Counted from the stretch's first letter, positions 37,833-47,705 are shown. The stretch: 64,000 bases of DNA from Massilia sp. PAMC28688 (GCF_019443445.1 NZ_CP080378.1:248001-312000); one strand, 5' to 3'. Notes: generated from the sequence alone by a model not told the origin. Numbers and translations: made by a program.

Positions 37833-39851
37833 CTAGCCGCCCTGTTTCAGTGCTGCCTCCCTCAGGTCTTGCCAGTTGCTGATTTCACGCCAGCCCAGCC
37901 GTCCGGCTGCGTGGCGCACTTCGATCTCCAGCGGCGGCCCCGGGCCGCCCGGTTCAGGGCGGAACAAGGTCACCTTGCGCACGGCCGTGATCAGGCCGGT
38001 CGGACTGCGCGCCCCCGCATCACCGCCACCGGTGATCAGGATCAGGGATTGCAGGGGCGTGCCCCTGATGCGCTCGCCCGTGCGGGAAGGGCGTTTGGCG
38101 GTCGCCACCGGCTCGACCGTTTTGCCGGTCAGGGTGCCCACGAGATACAGCCGGCCTTTTTCGGGTGTGGGCGAACCGGGCAGCACCGTCTGAAAAACCA
38201 GGGCGCCATCTGCCGACACCGGACTGGCCGCCGCGCGTTCGCCCTCGCTGCGCGAACCGGGAAGGTCGAAATACCAGCCCCGCTTGCGCCGCGCTTCGTA
38301 ATAGTCCAGCTCCTCGCCAACGATGTCGTAGCTGGACGACCCCGACAAAATCCGCTCGGCCAGCAAGGCGCGCGAACTGACCGGATCCGCCTCATCTGAG
38401 GGAGTGTCCACAATGGCGTACAGCGACTGGGTGGAAAACGATGCCCGCAGCAGGTCTGTGTCTTCCAGCAGCTTGCCGGTACCAACAATGACCACATAGC
38501 CGCCCCCTGGCGCGTGAACCACGTGCGGTGCGTGGGCAATTGGCTGGGCATTGCCCTCGGCATCGCGCGCCGTAAACACCAGGCGGCTCTTTTTCCTGCC
38601 CAGGTCGAAATGCCAGAGCTTGCCGTCGAGGTCGCCGGCATAGGCATGCACCGCGTGACCGCCGGCCCCCAGCACCAGTGCGGCAGGCGACAGCATGTTG
38701 CCCTCGCCCCCGGTATCGATGCGCAAATAGTTGCTCTCCAGCTGCCAGGGCGTGGCTGGTGCCTTGTCCAGCGCGAGCACGAACAGCGCGCCGGGCCCCT
38801 GCGCTGCCGGATTGATGCCGCTGGAAAAAATTGCGACAGGGCGCCGGCTCCAGCGCTCGTCCGGCTCGCCCTGCCCGGTCAGTCCCAGCTGCGCCAGCAA
38901 GGGTGGTGCGTGGAGATGGCCTACAGCCGTATCATCATGCTCCGTGAACTCGGCGAGCACCCCGCCGTCCTGCCCGAAACGGGCCGGTTCTGTAACATCG
39001 AGCAGGAACAGCCCGCGCGCGCCCGTGCCCATGCCAGAAGCGAGCACGGTGCGCCAGCGCCCTGCCACCTCCAGGTCGCGCTGACTTGCGCTGCCGTCGA
39101 CCCACGGGCGCCGCTGGTAGGCAGGGTCGCTCAGGGAAGGCAGCTTACGGTGCAAGGCGCCGGGAATATAGGCGAAAAGCTCTTCACCGCTGGTGGCGGA
39201 GAAGGCATGGAACATGCCGTCGTTGGCCCCCACGTACACGGCCATCTCACGCCCGGCATGGCTGCGGGCAAACTGGCGCTGCGCCTCCGACGCGCCTGTT
39301 GCAGGCGCGCCCACGATGAGCGGCACGCTGCGCACGATGTCGCCCAGTACACCGGCGCGCGGGCGAAACAGCCCATGGGGCTGGCCCAGCTCACGCTCCC
39401 GCACGCCGCGCAGATAGCTGGTGCGCGCCTCGCCCTGTCCGTCCGCATCAAGCAGGCTGCGCAGGACGGGCGGCATATACGGCCATTCAAACGGCGCCGC
39501 CAAGGAGCCCGATGCCATTGATGGGTCATGCGTGAAGATGCGCCGCTTGTTCGGGGGTGTGGCGACAAGCAGCTGTCCTGCGTCCCATTGTGGCGGCCCG
39601 CCCCACTCCCGGTTGGCATCAAACCTGGCGCGCTGCAGCGTTCCCGTGCCTTTCGCAAGGTCCGACAGGGTGTGGATGACAAACCAGGCATTGGCCCTGC
39701 CCTGCCACAGCGCCGATGGTCCCGGCCCCACCTCGCTGCGTCCCGGCTGCCCATACGGGATGTGCAAGGCAGGCGCGCCAGCCAGCGCCAGCAGCGAGAC
39801 CAGCAGAGAAAGCATAAGCGTCCATCGCCGGGGGCCGGCACGCGGTCTCAT
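37833..39851 (-). CDS. short PilY1/PilC-like beta-propeller protein
   Basis: A 672-residue exported protein (hydrophobic segment at about 12-25). It corresponds to the C-terminal beta-propeller of PilY1/PilC, with MAVYVGANDGMFHAF, ELFAYIPGALHRKLPSL, a metal-binding-type loop YAGDLDGKLWHFDLG and a VVIVGTGKLLEDTDL segment. Full PilY1 proteins are usually over 1000 residues and have a von Willebrand A-type N-terminal half; that part is missing. PilY1 acts at the pilus tip in adhesion, assembly and surface sensing. The start overlaps the pilX stop (ATGA). It is likely a functional short variant, since the frame is intact and coupled. Confidence 0.88.
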   Translation of the reverse strand: MRPRAGPRRWTLMLSLLVSLLALAGAPALHIPYGQPGRSEVGPGPSALWQGRANAWFVIHTLSDLAKGTGTLQRARFDANREWGGPPQWDAGQLLVATPPNKRRIFTHDPSMASGSLAAPFEWPYMPPVLRSLLDADGQGEARTSYLRGVRERELGQPHGLFRPRAGVLGDIVRSVPLIVGAPATGASEAQRQFARSHAGREMAVYVGANDGMFHAFSATSGEELFAYIPGALHRKLPSLSDPAYQRRPWVDGSASQRDLEVAGRWRTVLASGMGTGARGLFLLDVTEPARFGQDGGVLAEFTEHDDTAVGHLHAPPLLAQLGLTGQGEPDERWSRRPVAIFSSGINPAAQGPGALFVLALDKAPATPWQLESNYLRIDTGGEGNMLSPAALVLGAGGHAVHAYAGDLDGKLWHFDLGRKKSRLVFTARDAEGNAQPIAHAPHVVHAPGGGYVVIVGTGKLLEDTDLLRASFSTQSLYAIVDTPSDEADPVSSRALLAERILSGSSSYDIVGEELDYYEARRKRGWYFDLPGSRSEGERAAASPVSADGALVFQTVLPGSPTPEKGRLYLVGTLTGKTVEPVATAKRPSRTGERIRGTPLQSLILITGGGDAGARSPTGLITAVRKVTLFRPEPGGPGPPLEIEVRHAAGRLGWREISNWQDLREAALKQGG

Positions 39852-40498
39852 GCTTCTTCTCCGCTCGCATGCGCCTTGAGATAGAACGATTGCAGCACCA
39901 CGTGGGTGCCGTGGCGCACACCGAAGCCGATGGCGGTGATGCGAAACAAGCTCGCCGGCGCCACGCTGGCGCTGCTGCCGGCGCGGGCGAAGGGCAAGGG
40001 TTCAATGATGTAGCGCGGCAGCCGCACGGGCAGCGAAGCCCGGCCCACGGGCATGTGCGAGCCCGTAAATGTGCCGTAGTCCACTGCTGCAATTTCCGCT
40101 GACGGGTCGGCCAGCGGCACCAGCAGCCACGCCGGAATGCGCGGCGACAGCACGCGCTTGCACAGGCCCAGGGCGGGGTTGCCCGCGCCTGCGCCGCAGC
40201 CTTCCGGGAACACGTCGGCCACGCCAGGGTCGAACATGGCCGCACGCAGCGAGGCTGGATTGGACCCGCCTTCGATATCGCGCTCGGCGTCTGTCAGCGC
40301 CGCCTCGGCCGCGTGCAGCGCAATGCCGTGATCGCGCTCGCCGCGCGCCGCCTTTTCCGCGTACAGTGCCGCGCGGGTCCCGGTCGCGCCCAGGATCAGC
40401 AGCACCAGTACCACGCACAAAATGACCAGCAAGGCCACGCCCTGCTGGTGACGGCGCACGGCGCCCGCCCGGCCCATGGAAGTGGTCAGCATTACCAT
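39848..40498 (-). CDS. pilX: minor pilin PilX
   Basis: A 216-residue PilX-type protein. A PilX_N hydrophobic helix (QQGVALLVILCVVLVLLILG) lies about 20 residues in. HAAEAALTDAERDIE follows, the usual region after the helix. Two Cys (PEGCGAGAGNPALGLC) could form a disulfide. It belongs to the minor-pilin complex with PilV, PilW and PilY1. Its start overlaps the pilW stop by seven bases and its stop overlaps the pilY1 start. Confidence 0.87.
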   Translation of the reverse strand: MVMLTTSMGRAGAVRRHQQGVALLVILCVVLVLLILGATGTRAALYAEKAARGERDHGIALHAAEAALTDAERDIEGGSNPASLRAAMFDPGVADVFPEGCGAGAGNPALGLCKRVLSPRIPAWLLVPLADPSAEIAAVDYGTFTGSHMPVGRASLPVRLPRYIIEPLPFARAGSSASVAPASLFRITAIGFGVRHGTHVVLQSFYLKAHASGEEA

Positions 40499-41412
40499 CC
40501 CCCCATATGATTCCTGAGCAGGATGGTGGAGCGGAACACGCGCCGCTCGCGCTGGCGCAGCGATGGCGCCAGGTCGGTGCGCAGCAGCCGCGTGCCCTGG
40601 TCGCTCCCTCCCGCAAACTGGCTGTAGGCCGCGCCAAACAGTTCGTAAAGCGACGGCCCGGCAGCGCCGCTTGCCCGTTCACCGTGCAGCATCAAGGCCA
40701 CTTTGACCGTGACAACACGCTTCCAGTGCGTTTTGCGCAGGCGGTCGCGCTGGCGTTCCGTGTCATTGGCCCCGTCAAGCGCCAGCGCTGCGTCGCGGCC
40801 GTGAATATCCGTGGCATTGACGTAGCGGTTGGGCACGCCGTCCGGCACCGCATCGGTATCGAGCCCGTACAGGACCTGGAATGAATCGACCCCGGCCACC
40901 AGTGCATCGGCGCTCCAGTTGCCGGCGCCCTGATACTTGCAGCGCAATTCTGCAATGCCCCGCGCGCTGCGGCCCACGTAAAAGATGCTCCAGCCCTCGC
41001 GCGTTGCAGGCACGGTAAAGCCGGCGCAATTGACCACGCTGCCGTCCTGCGACCCGGCAAAGCGCAGCGCCAGCACATCGCTGCCATTGACGGTCGCCGG
41101 CAGCGGACTGGACAGTGCGACAGTGCCGGACGAAAGTGACGCCGCATCGAGCCCCACCGCTGCCGGCGCCCGCGCCAGCGAGGCGTCCCCCGCCCGCTCC
41201 CAGTGCGCCAGGCCGCCTTGCCGCACTGCGCGCTCGATGGCCGACAGCGCGAAGCGGCCTGCATCGTCCACGTGGGCAGCCTCGGCCAGCCTGAGCTGGC
41301 CCGACCTGGCCGCCAGCAGGAGCGTAAACGAGAGCAGCGTGACCAGGGCCCCGATGGCCATGGCGACGAGCAGCTCCGCCAGCCCCAGCCCGCGCTGCCG
41401 CCCCCGGTTCAT
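40492..41412 (-). CDS. pilW: minor pilin PilW
   Basis: A 306-residue PilW. It has a short leader MNRGRQRG followed by LGLAELLVAMAIGALVTLL, with the Glu at +5 conserved and Leu instead of Phe as first mature residue. A long C-terminal globular part contains SDVLALRFAGSQDG and WSIFYVGRSARGIAELRCK. It is part of the minor-pilin tip complex. Its ATG overlaps the pilV stop (ATGA). Confidence 0.88.
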   Translation of the reverse strand: MNRGRQRGLGLAELLVAMAIGALVTLLSFTLLLAARSGQLRLAEAAHVDDAGRFALSAIERAVRQGGLAHWERAGDASLARAPAAVGLDAASLSSGTVALSSPLPATVNGSDVLALRFAGSQDGSVVNCAGFTVPATREGWSIFYVGRSARGIAELRCKYQGAGNWSADALVAGVDSFQVLYGLDTDAVPDGVPNRYVNATDIHGRDAALALDGANDTERQRDRLRKTHWKRVVTVKVALMLHGERASGAAGPSLYELFGAAYSQFAGGSDQGTRLLRTDLAPSLRQRERRVFRSTILLRNHMGGW

Positions 41413-41936
41413 GGCGCGCCTCCGTCTGCCAGCAGCACCAGCGCGGGCAGGGTGTCAACGCCGGCGCCGCGTTCAATCCAGCCGATCTTGATGGCGAGCG
41501 GCGCCCCCGAGCCCCCGCCGCATTGCCACGCCAGCCGCGCGCCTGCCTGGGCCACGGCCGCATCGCGGCAGATCACGATACGCCCGCCCGGAAAGCCCGC
41601 ATGCAGCGCCTGGCGCAGCTCGGCCAGGTCGGCTGCGGCCAGTTGCCCGCCGCTGCAAGGTGTGCCGAAGCATGCCTGCGCTGACGGCGCGGGCGGGCCG
41701 TCGCGCGTGCTGTCGTAATCGAAGCCCGCGTACTGATCGCGAAAACGGCCATTGGCAGCGATGCGTTCGGCCGTGCCGGCAGCGAGCTGCACGGCGCCGG
41801 ACATGAGGGCCGTGCCATGGCGCGTGCGCTGGGCGCCGAGGTGGGCCGCGATCACGCCGGCAATGCCGATGGCCAGCACAAGTGCGGCGACCAGCACCTC
41901 GATGAGCGTAAAACCGCTGGCACGACAAGGAATCAC
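41409..41936 (-). CDS. pilV: minor pilin PilV
   Basis: A 175-residue prepilin with leader MIPCRASG and then FTLIEVLVAALVLAIGIAGV, a textbook cleavage site. The GTG at 41936 is preferred because GGAGG lies four bases upstream and the leader is of normal length. A GTG at 41969 would add 11 residues. It is the first gene of the pilV-pilW-pilX-pilY1-pilE-fimT unit, all on the minus strand with ATGA-type overlaps through to pilY1. No promoter was identified in the 150 bases before it. Confidence 0.89.
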   Translation of the reverse strand: MIPCRASGFTLIEVLVAALVLAIGIAGVIAAHLGAQRTRHGTALMSGAVQLAAGTAERIAANGRFRDQYAGFDYDSTRDGPPAPSAQACFGTPCSGGQLAAADLAELRQALHAGFPGGRIVICRDAAVAQAGARLAWQCGGGSGAPLAIKIGWIERGAGVDTLPALVLLADGGAP

Positions 41937-42086
41937 ACCGCCTCCGCAGGGAAAGGGCGCGACCGCCACGAACGCTGCTGCTAGAAGCAGGGCCCGCTTA
42001 TAGGGAAGATGATCTGGATCGCGTGAGCACCAAGTTATCAGGCGTGACCATGGCGCCGATGAGGTGTCTCAAGCGTTTGGGGGAAC

Positions 42087-42554
42087 TTACTTGCGGGGTT
42101 TGCGCTCTTGCCCGACCTCGGCAATGGCATCCTGGAACTCGGCCAGGTCTTCAAAATTCTTGTACACGGACGCAAATCGGATGTAGGCGATCTTGTCGAG
42201 GCCCTTGAGTTCGCCCATGACCAGTTCGCCCACATACCCGGATTCGACTTCGCGCTGGCCGCTGGTGAGCAGCTTTTCCTCGATCGAGGCCACGGCCAGG
42301 TCGATTGCTTCGGCCGACACGGGCCGCTTGCGCAGCGCCAGCATCAGGCTGCCGCGCAGCTTGGCCGAGGCATACTCGGTGCGGCTGCCATTCTTCTTGA
42401 CGATGATCGGCATCGACAGTTCGATCCGTTCCTTGGTGGTAAAGCGCTTGTCGCACTTGCCGCAGCGGCGCCGGCGCCGGATGGAATCGCCCTCCTCCGA
42501 TACCCGGGTATCGAGGACCTGTGTGTCTTCATGCTGACAGAAAGGACATTTCAT
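42087..42554 (-). CDS. nrdR: transcriptional repressor NrdR
   Basis: A 155-residue NrdR. The N-terminal zinc ribbon has [15 protein letters not shown] and [10 protein letters not shown], and the ATP-cone domain (about 49-139) has [11 protein letters not shown] and [13 protein letters not shown]. It represses ribonucleotide reductase genes in response to dATP/ATP. It follows glyA by 53 bases on the same strand, a common pairing in betaproteobacteria. Confidence 0.97.
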   Translation of the reverse strand: MKCPFCQHEDTQVLDTRVSEEGDSIRRRRRCGKCDKRFTTKERIELSMPIIVKKNGSRTEYASAKLRGSLMLALRKRPVSAEAIDLAVASIEEKLLTSGQREVESGYVGELVMGELKGLDKIAYIRFASVYKNFEDLAEFQDAIAEVGQERKPRK

Positions 42555-42607
42555 GTGGGCGGCGGCTGCGGTAAGTGCTTACACTAAGGCTGACTGTCCG
42601 CGCCGGA

Positions 42608-43855
42608 TCAGGCTGCGTACACCGGATACTTGTCGGTCAGCTTCTTGACTTCGGCCTTGACCCGTTCCACGACAGCCTGGTCGCCCGGATTGTCAAGGAT
42701 GTCCGCGATCAGATTGCCTACCACGGTCGCATCTTCTTCCTTGAAGCCGCGCGTGGTGAAAGCCGGGCTGCCGAGGCGAATGCCGGACGTCACGAACGGC
42801 TTTTGCGGATCGTTCGGGATGCCGTTCTTGTTGCACGTCATGTGCGCCGCGCCCAGCAGGGCTTCCGCTTCCTTGCCCGTCAGGTTCTTGGCGCGCAGGT
42901 CGACCAGCATCACATGCGACTCGGTGCGGCCGGAAACGATGCGCAGCCCGCGCGCGATCAGCGCCTTGGCCAGCGCGTCGGCGTTCTTCACGACCTGCTG
43001 CTGGTAAGCCTTGAATTCCCGGCTCAGCGCCTCCTTGAAGGCCACTGCCTTGCCGGCGATAACATGCATCAGCGGGCCGCCCTGGATACCGGGGAAAATG
43101 GCCGAATTGATGGCCTTCTCGTGCTCGGCCTTCATCAGGATGATGCCGCCGCGCGGGCCGCGCAGCGACTTGTGCGTGGTGGAGGTGACGAAGTCGGCAT
43201 GCGGCACCGGATTGGGATAGACGCCGGCGGCGATCAGGCCGGCGTAGTGCGCCATGTCGACCATGAAGTAGGCGCCCACGGCCTTGGCCACCTTGGCAAA
43301 GCGCTCGAAATCGATCTTGAGCGAGAACGCCGAGGCGCCCGCAATGATCATCTTTGGCTTGTGCTCGTGCGCCAGGCGCTCCATGGCATCGTAGTCGATG
43401 TCTTCCTGCTCGGTCAGGCCGTAGGAAACGACATTGAACCACTTGCCCGACATGTTCAGCGCCATGCCGTGGGTCAGGTGGCCGCCTTCGGCCAGCGACA
43501 TGCCCATGATGGTGTCGCCGGGTTTGAGCATGGCAAAGAACACGCCCTGGTTGGCCTGGGAACCGGAATTTGGCTGGACATTGGCCGCTTCTGCGCCAAA
43601 CAGTTGCTTGAGGCGGTCGATCGCCAGTTGCTCGGCCACGTCCACGAACTCGCAGCCGCCGTAGTAGCGCTTGCCCGGGTAGCCTTCGGCATACTTGTTG
43701 GTCAGCTGCGAACCCTGGGCCTGCATGACGGCGGGCGAGGTGTAATTTTCGGAAGCGATCAGCTCGATGTGATCTTGCTGGCGGGTGTTTTCCTTCTGGA
43801 TCGCGTCCCACAATTCCGGGTCAACATTGGCGAGCGTGTGATCTTTTGCAAACAT
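42608..43855 (-). CDS. glyA: serine hydroxymethyltransferase
   Basis: A 415-residue GlyA. It begins [19 protein letters not shown], and the ATG at 43855 has GGAG at a good distance. The PLP-binding Lys is in [15 protein letters not shown], and [11 protein letters not shown] and the late ASTRGF-type end are as expected. It interconverts serine and glycine using tetrahydrofolate. It leads the glyA-nrdR unit. No glycine-type riboswitch is seen in the 440 bases upstream. Confidence 0.97.
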   Translation of the reverse strand: MFAKDHTLANVDPELWDAIQKENTRQQDHIELIASENYTSPAVMQAQGSQLTNKYAEGYPGKRYYGGCEFVDVAEQLAIDRLKQLFGAEAANVQPNSGSQANQGVFFAMLKPGDTIMGMSLAEGGHLTHGMALNMSGKWFNVVSYGLTEQEDIDYDAMERLAHEHKPKMIIAGASAFSLKIDFERFAKVAKAVGAYFMVDMAHYAGLIAAGVYPNPVPHADFVTSTTHKSLRGPRGGIILMKAEHEKAINSAIFPGIQGGPLMHVIAGKAVAFKEALSREFKAYQQQVVKNADALAKALIARGLRIVSGRTESHVMLVDLRAKNLTGKEAEALLGAAHMTCNKNGIPNDPQKPFVTSGIRLGSPAFTTRGFKEEDATVVGNLIADILDNPGDQAVVERVKAEVKKLTDKYPVYAA

Positions 43856-44297
43856 GAAAAAACTCCAATCGATAAGTGTGCGAGGCACCTGGCTGTAAGA
43901 TCGAATGAGGAATGCCGTCGGCAACAGGACAGGCAGCCTCATCGTGCGCTTCCATCGGTGGCTGCCCAGGCGAACGGCGTATGAAATCTCACGTTCCCCA
44001 GTGGATGCCCACCTTTCGCCGACGGGCCAGCAGCGCGCCGCGACTTTTCGCCAGTTACGTGAGACGTAATGGAGGCCAAATTGTAAGTTAAAGCCCTGAT
44101 AAGGGCAAGGAAGGGCTGGCAAACCCGGCCGGACGGCGCCCGCGCTGTCACTTCGGCTACAATCTGGCGCTTGCCTGTCATGCGTGCGTGTGGCCCGGCT
44201 TGTGGCCCGGCTCGTGGCCCGGGGTGTCACGTGATGCGTCGCGTGCAGTGGTCTTGGCTGCTCTTATTGCTCTGTTGAAATTACCTGGAAGTCGATC
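43856..44297. other. divergent intergenic region glyA / ydfG
   Basis: 442 bases between divergent genes. No gene with a ribosome site was found, and no glycine or THF riboswitch pattern was recognised. It contains three 12-base tandem units at 44189-44224. The stretch 44050-44100 is AT-richer and may hold the glyA promoter. Confidence 0.5.
44189..44224. repeat. three 12-bp tandem units
   Basis: TGTGGCCCGGCT twice, exactly, then CGTGGCCCGGGG. It lies about 75 bases before the ydfG start. Confidence 0.7.
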
Positions 44298-45044
44298 ATG
44301 ATTGTATTTATCACCGGTGCCTCGGCTGGTTTTGGGGCGGAAATGGCGCGCACCTTCGTTCGCCACGCCCACCAGGTGGTTATCAGCGGTCGCCGCAAGG
44401 ACCGCCTGGACGCCCTGGCCGCCGAGCTGGGCGACCTGGCCCTGCCCCTGCAGATGGATGTCACGTGCAAGGAATCAATCAATGAAGCCATGTCGATCCT
44501 GCCCCAGTCCTGGCGCCAGATCGATGTGCTGATCAACAATGCCGGCCTGGCCCTGGGCACGGAACCGGCCCACGAAGCGCCACTGGACGACTGGGAAACC
44601 ATGATCGCCACCAATTGCACCGGACTGGTGACCATGACGCGCACCCTGCTGCCGGCCATGGTCGAACGCGGCAGCGGCCTGATCATCAATATCGGCTCGG
44701 TGGCCGGCAACTATCCCTACCCGGGCGGCAACGTCTACGGCGCGACCAAGGCTTTCGTGGACCAGTTCACGCTCAACCTGCGCGCCGACCTGGTGGGTAC
44801 CGGCGTGCGCGCCACCAACCTGGCACCGGGATTGTGTGGCGGCACCGAGTTTTCCAACGTGCGCTTCAAGGGCGACGATGCCAAGGCGGCCAAGGTGTAC
44901 GAAGGTACGGTGCCCCTGACGGCAGCCGACATTGCCCAGACAGCCTACTGGATTGCCACCCTGCCCCCGCACATCAATATCAACGCCATTGAAATGATGC
45001 CGGTATGCCAGGGGTTTTCACCGTTCACGATCAAGCGCACCTAG
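44298..45044 (+). CDS. ydfG: NADP-dependent short-chain dehydrogenase, YdfG type
   Basis: A 248-residue classical SDR. It has the cofactor motif TGASAGFG and Arg residues after the second strand (SGRRKDR) that select NADP. NNAG is present, as is the catalytic set with Ser (IGSVAGNYPYPGGNVYGATKAF, split over about 134-155) and YxxxK. The full-length resemblance to E. coli YdfG includes NVRFKGD and the ending with MMPVCQ. YdfG oxidises L-allo-threonine and reduces 3-hydroxy acids such as malonic semialdehyde. It is monocistronic. Confidence 0.92.
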   Translation: MIVFITGASAGFGAEMARTFVRHAHQVVISGRRKDRLDALAAELGDLALPLQMDVTCKESINEAMSILPQSWRQIDVLINNAGLALGTEPAHEAPLDDWETMIATNCTGLVTMTRTLLPAMVERGSGLIINIGSVAGNYPYPGGNVYGATKAFVDQFTLNLRADLVGTGVRATNLAPGLCGGTEFSNVRFKGDDAKAAKVYEGTVPLTAADIAQTAYWIATLPPHININAIEMMPVCQGFSPFTIKRT

Positions 45045-45173
45045 CCGGCGCGGGTGCGCCTGCCGGCGCCAGCGCCGCCGCCCACGGGGAAAACGCGTGC
45101 CACTGTGCGTAAGCGTACATAAATTCTTTCCAAATAGATTAAAATCTTTCCCACATTCACTCGCACTGTTGAC

Positions 45174-45578
45174 ATGCCCTCTGTCTTTACCTGGCAAGTC
45201 CGCGTCTATTACGAAGATACAGACGCAGGCGGCATCGTGTTCTACGCCAATTACCTCAAGTTCTTCGAACGGGCCCGCACCGAATGGCTGCGTGCCACCG
45301 GCGTGAGCCAGCACGCGCTGGCCGAAGAAGATGGCGCCATCTTCGTCGTCAAGCACGCCAGCATCGACTATCAGGCGCCGGCCAGGCTGGATGATGTACT
45401 AGACTTAACGCTGAGCATTGAAAAACTGGGACGCGCATCGGTACAGTTTGTCCAGCAAGCGTCCTGTCGTGGCGTGCTGCTGGCCAGCGCGCAGGTGAAG
45501 GTTGGCTGCGTCGATGCCCGCACCCACCGTCCGCGCCCCCTTCCACCGCATACCGCTGCTAAAATGCGTGCCGCCTGA
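45174..45578 (+). CDS. ybgC: YbgC-type acyl-CoA thioesterase
   Basis: A 134-residue hot-dog-fold thioesterase. The YbgC motif YYEDTDAGGIVFYANYLKFF has the catalytic Asp and is followed by ERARTEWL. It is the usual first gene of the tol-pal cluster and may link phospholipid metabolism to envelope maintenance. Its stop is 26 bases before tolQ. The region before its ATG is AT-richer and may contain the operon promoter. Confidence 0.95.
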   Translation: MPSVFTWQVRVYYEDTDAGGIVFYANYLKFFERARTEWLRATGVSQHALAEEDGAIFVVKHASIDYQAPARLDDVLDLTLSIEKLGRASVQFVQQASCRGVLLASAQVKVGCVDARTHRPRPLPPHTAAKMRAA

Positions 45579-45604
45579 TTCACCACTGAATAAAGCCCCT
45601 ACAG

Positions 45605-46294
45605 ATGAATGCTCCTCAAGACCTTTCCTTCGTCACCCTGATCACGGAAGCCCACATCCTGGTGCAGCTGATCATGGTGCTGCTGCTCATTATTTCCGTG
45701 ATGAGCTGGACCTATATTTTCCGCAAGAGCTTTGCCATTCGCGCCGCCCGCACCCAGACCGAAAAGTTCGAGCGCAGCTTCTGGGCCGGCGGCAACCTGC
45801 ACACCCTGCACGAAAGCGCCAGCCGCAGCCGCGACCAGAGCGGCGCCCTGGCCCGCATCTTTGATGCCGGCATGGGCGAATTCATCAAGGGCAAGCAAGC
45901 GTCGGACAAGCGCGACCCGCTCGACACCGGCGCCGTGCTCGACGGCGCCCGGCGCGCCATGCGCGCCGCCTTCCAGCGCGAACTCGATGCCCTCGACTCC
46001 CATTTGAACTTTCTGGCCTCGGCCGGTTCCGTGTCTCCCTACATTGGTTTGCTGGGGACCGTGTGGGGCATCATGAATGCCTTCCGCGGTCTGGCCAACG
46101 TCCAGCAAGCCACCCTGGCCGCCGTCGCGCCCGGCATTGCCGAAGCACTCATTGCCACCGCCATTGGCCTGTTTGCCGCCATCCCGGCAGTCGTGGCGTA
46201 CAACCGCTTTACCCACGACATCGACCGCCTGGCCATTCGCTTCGAGAGCTTTGTCGAGGAATTCTCGAACATCTTGCAGCGCCAGTCGCGCTAG
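45605..46294 (+). CDS. tolQ: Tol-Pal motor subunit TolQ
   Basis: A 229-residue TolQ/ExbB-family protein with three transmembrane helices (about 17-38, 135-155 and 170-192). It has the MotA/ExbB signature GLLGTVWGIMNAFRGL and IAEALIATAIGLFAAIPAV. It forms the proton-driven stator with TolR at the inner membrane. It lies 12 bases before tolR in the complete tol-pal operon. Confidence 0.97.
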   Translation: MNAPQDLSFVTLITEAHILVQLIMVLLLIISVMSWTYIFRKSFAIRAARTQTEKFERSFWAGGNLHTLHESASRSRDQSGALARIFDAGMGEFIKGKQASDKRDPLDTGAVLDGARRAMRAAFQRELDALDSHLNFLASAGSVSPYIGLLGTVWGIMNAFRGLANVQQATLAAVAPGIAEALIATAIGLFAAIPAVVAYNRFTHDIDRLAIRFESFVEEFSNILQRQSR

Positions 46295-46306
46295 ACGGAG
46301 CGGGCC

Positions 46307-46741
46307 ATGGCGAACCTTTCCGGCGGCCTGCGCAATTCGCGCAAGCGCAAGTTCAAATCCGAAATCAACGTGGTGCCTTACATCGACGTGATGCTGGTCC
46401 TGCTGATTATTTTCATGGTGGTGCCGCCCGCTAACAGCCCGAGCGTGATCAACCTGCCCAACGCGCAAAAATCTGCCCTGCCGCCCGATAACTACATCCA
46501 GATTGTGGTGCGTCCCGATGCGCGTTTGTCGATCGGCGTCAATGGTGCGCGCAGCGAAGCGCCGGAAACCGTGGACGGCCGCGCCGAGCTGCTGCGCAAG
46601 CTGCGCGCCCTGCATGCCGAGCATCCCGAGTATCCCGTCATGATCGCGGGCGACCGCGACAGCAAATATGACGACGTCATCCAGCTCATTTCGGAAGCGA
46701 AAAAAATGGGCATCGACCGCGTTGGCCTGGCCACCAAGTAG
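46307..46741 (+). CDS. tolR: Tol-Pal motor subunit TolR
   Basis: A 144-residue TolR/ExbD-family protein with a single N-terminal transmembrane helix. It bears the proton-channel Asp in VVPYIDVMLVLLIIFMV, and a periplasmic domain follows (YPVMIAGDRDSKYDDVI). It couples proton flow through TolQ/TolR to TolA. It starts 12 bases after tolQ, and tolA starts three bases after its stop. Confidence 0.97.
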   Translation: MANLSGGLRNSRKRKFKSEINVVPYIDVMLVLLIIFMVVPPANSPSVINLPNAQKSALPPDNYIQIVVRPDARLSIGVNGARSEAPETVDGRAELLRKLRALHAEHPEYPVMIAGDRDSKYDDVIQLISEAKKMGIDRVGLATK

Positions 46742-46744
46742 CCC

Positions 46745-47668
46745 ATGGCAAGCATGCATCCAGCTCCGACCCCGGGTTCCCCCTACCAAGTTCCGCCAGA
46801 GCCGAGCGCGGTCTCGTCCACGGTCATGGCGGTGCTGGTGCACGCGGCCCTGCTGGGCTTTCTGTGGGTCGGCATTCGCTGGCAGAACGTGGAGCCGGTG
46901 GCCGTGACGGCTGAAGTGTGGGACATGAAGGTACAGGATGCGGCGCCGCGCGAAATCACGCCGGAGCCAGTGCCGGTGCCCACGCCGGCGCCAATACCCA
47001 AGCCGGTAGCGCCTCCCCCGCCACCGCCGCCCAACGCCGAGGAACCGGTCGCCCCCAAGCCCCCGGACATTGCACTCGAACGCGAAAAGAAGGAAAAGAA
47101 GCTGCGCGAGCAAAAGCTAGCCGAGAAGAAAATAGCTGACGAAAAGCTGGCCAGGCAAAAGGAGCTTGCTGACCAGAAGGCGCGGGAACTGGCCGAGCAA
47201 AAGGAAAAAGAAAAGGAAAAAGAAAAAGAGTTAGCGAAAGAAAAGGCAAAGGCGGAGCGCCTGGCCAAGCTGGCCAAGGAAGCGGCCGAGGCCAAGCTGG
47301 CCGAAAAGCTGCGCGCCGCCCAGATGAAGCGCATGCTCGGCGGCCTGGCCGGCGCGGGCGACGCCGACAAGACCACCGCCCCGCGGGTCGATACGGGCTA
47401 TGTCACGGCAGTACGCAACAAGATCAAGCGTTCCACTTCCTTCAATGGCGACACCGATGTGGATGGCAATCCCTCGGCCACCTTCAAGATCGAGCAGCTG
47501 CCCACCGGCGAAATCATCTCGGTGCGCAAGTCCAAGAGTAGCGGCATTGCCGCCTTTGACGACGCGGTGGAGCGCGGAATTAACAATTCGTCACCACTTC
47601 CCAAGAAAAAAGATGGTACGGTAGAGCGCACAATTGAAGTCACCATCCGGATGAAGGAAGTTGATTGA
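46745..47668 (+). CDS. tolA: Tol-Pal envelope protein TolA
   Basis: A 307-residue TolA. A transmembrane helix at about 26-45 (the SxxxH region AVLVHAALLGFL) is followed by a Pro/Val-rich segment. A long charged helix (about 110-195) is dominated by Lys, Glu and Ala, including several EKEKEK units. The C-terminal TonB/TolA-like domain (about 215-307) ends the protein. It spans the periplasm to reach Pal/TolB. The repetitive Lys/Glu stretch (around 47190-47250) is a possible site of length variation. Confidence 0.95.
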   Translation: MASMHPAPTPGSPYQVPPEPSAVSSTVMAVLVHAALLGFLWVGIRWQNVEPVAVTAEVWDMKVQDAAPREITPEPVPVPTPAPIPKPVAPPPPPPPNAEEPVAPKPPDIALEREKKEKKLREQKLAEKKIADEKLARQKELADQKARELAEQKEKEKEKEKELAKEKAKAERLAKLAKEAAEAKLAEKLRAAQMKRMLGGLAGAGDADKTTAPRVDTGYVTAVRNKIKRSTSFNGDTDVDGNPSATFKIEQLPTGEIISVRKSKSSGIAAFDDAVERGINNSSPLPKKKDGTVERTIEVTIRMKEVD

Positions 47669-47705
47669 TTCCTCATCGCATTACATTACCGGGACAGACA
47701 GCCTT

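Noticed and set aside
43856..44297. Glycine or folate riboswitch upstream of glyA
   Set aside because: No matching conserved core was found in the leader.
45599..47113. 504-codon frame antisense to tolQ-tolR-tolA
   Set aside because: Covers three clear genes and has no family resemblance.
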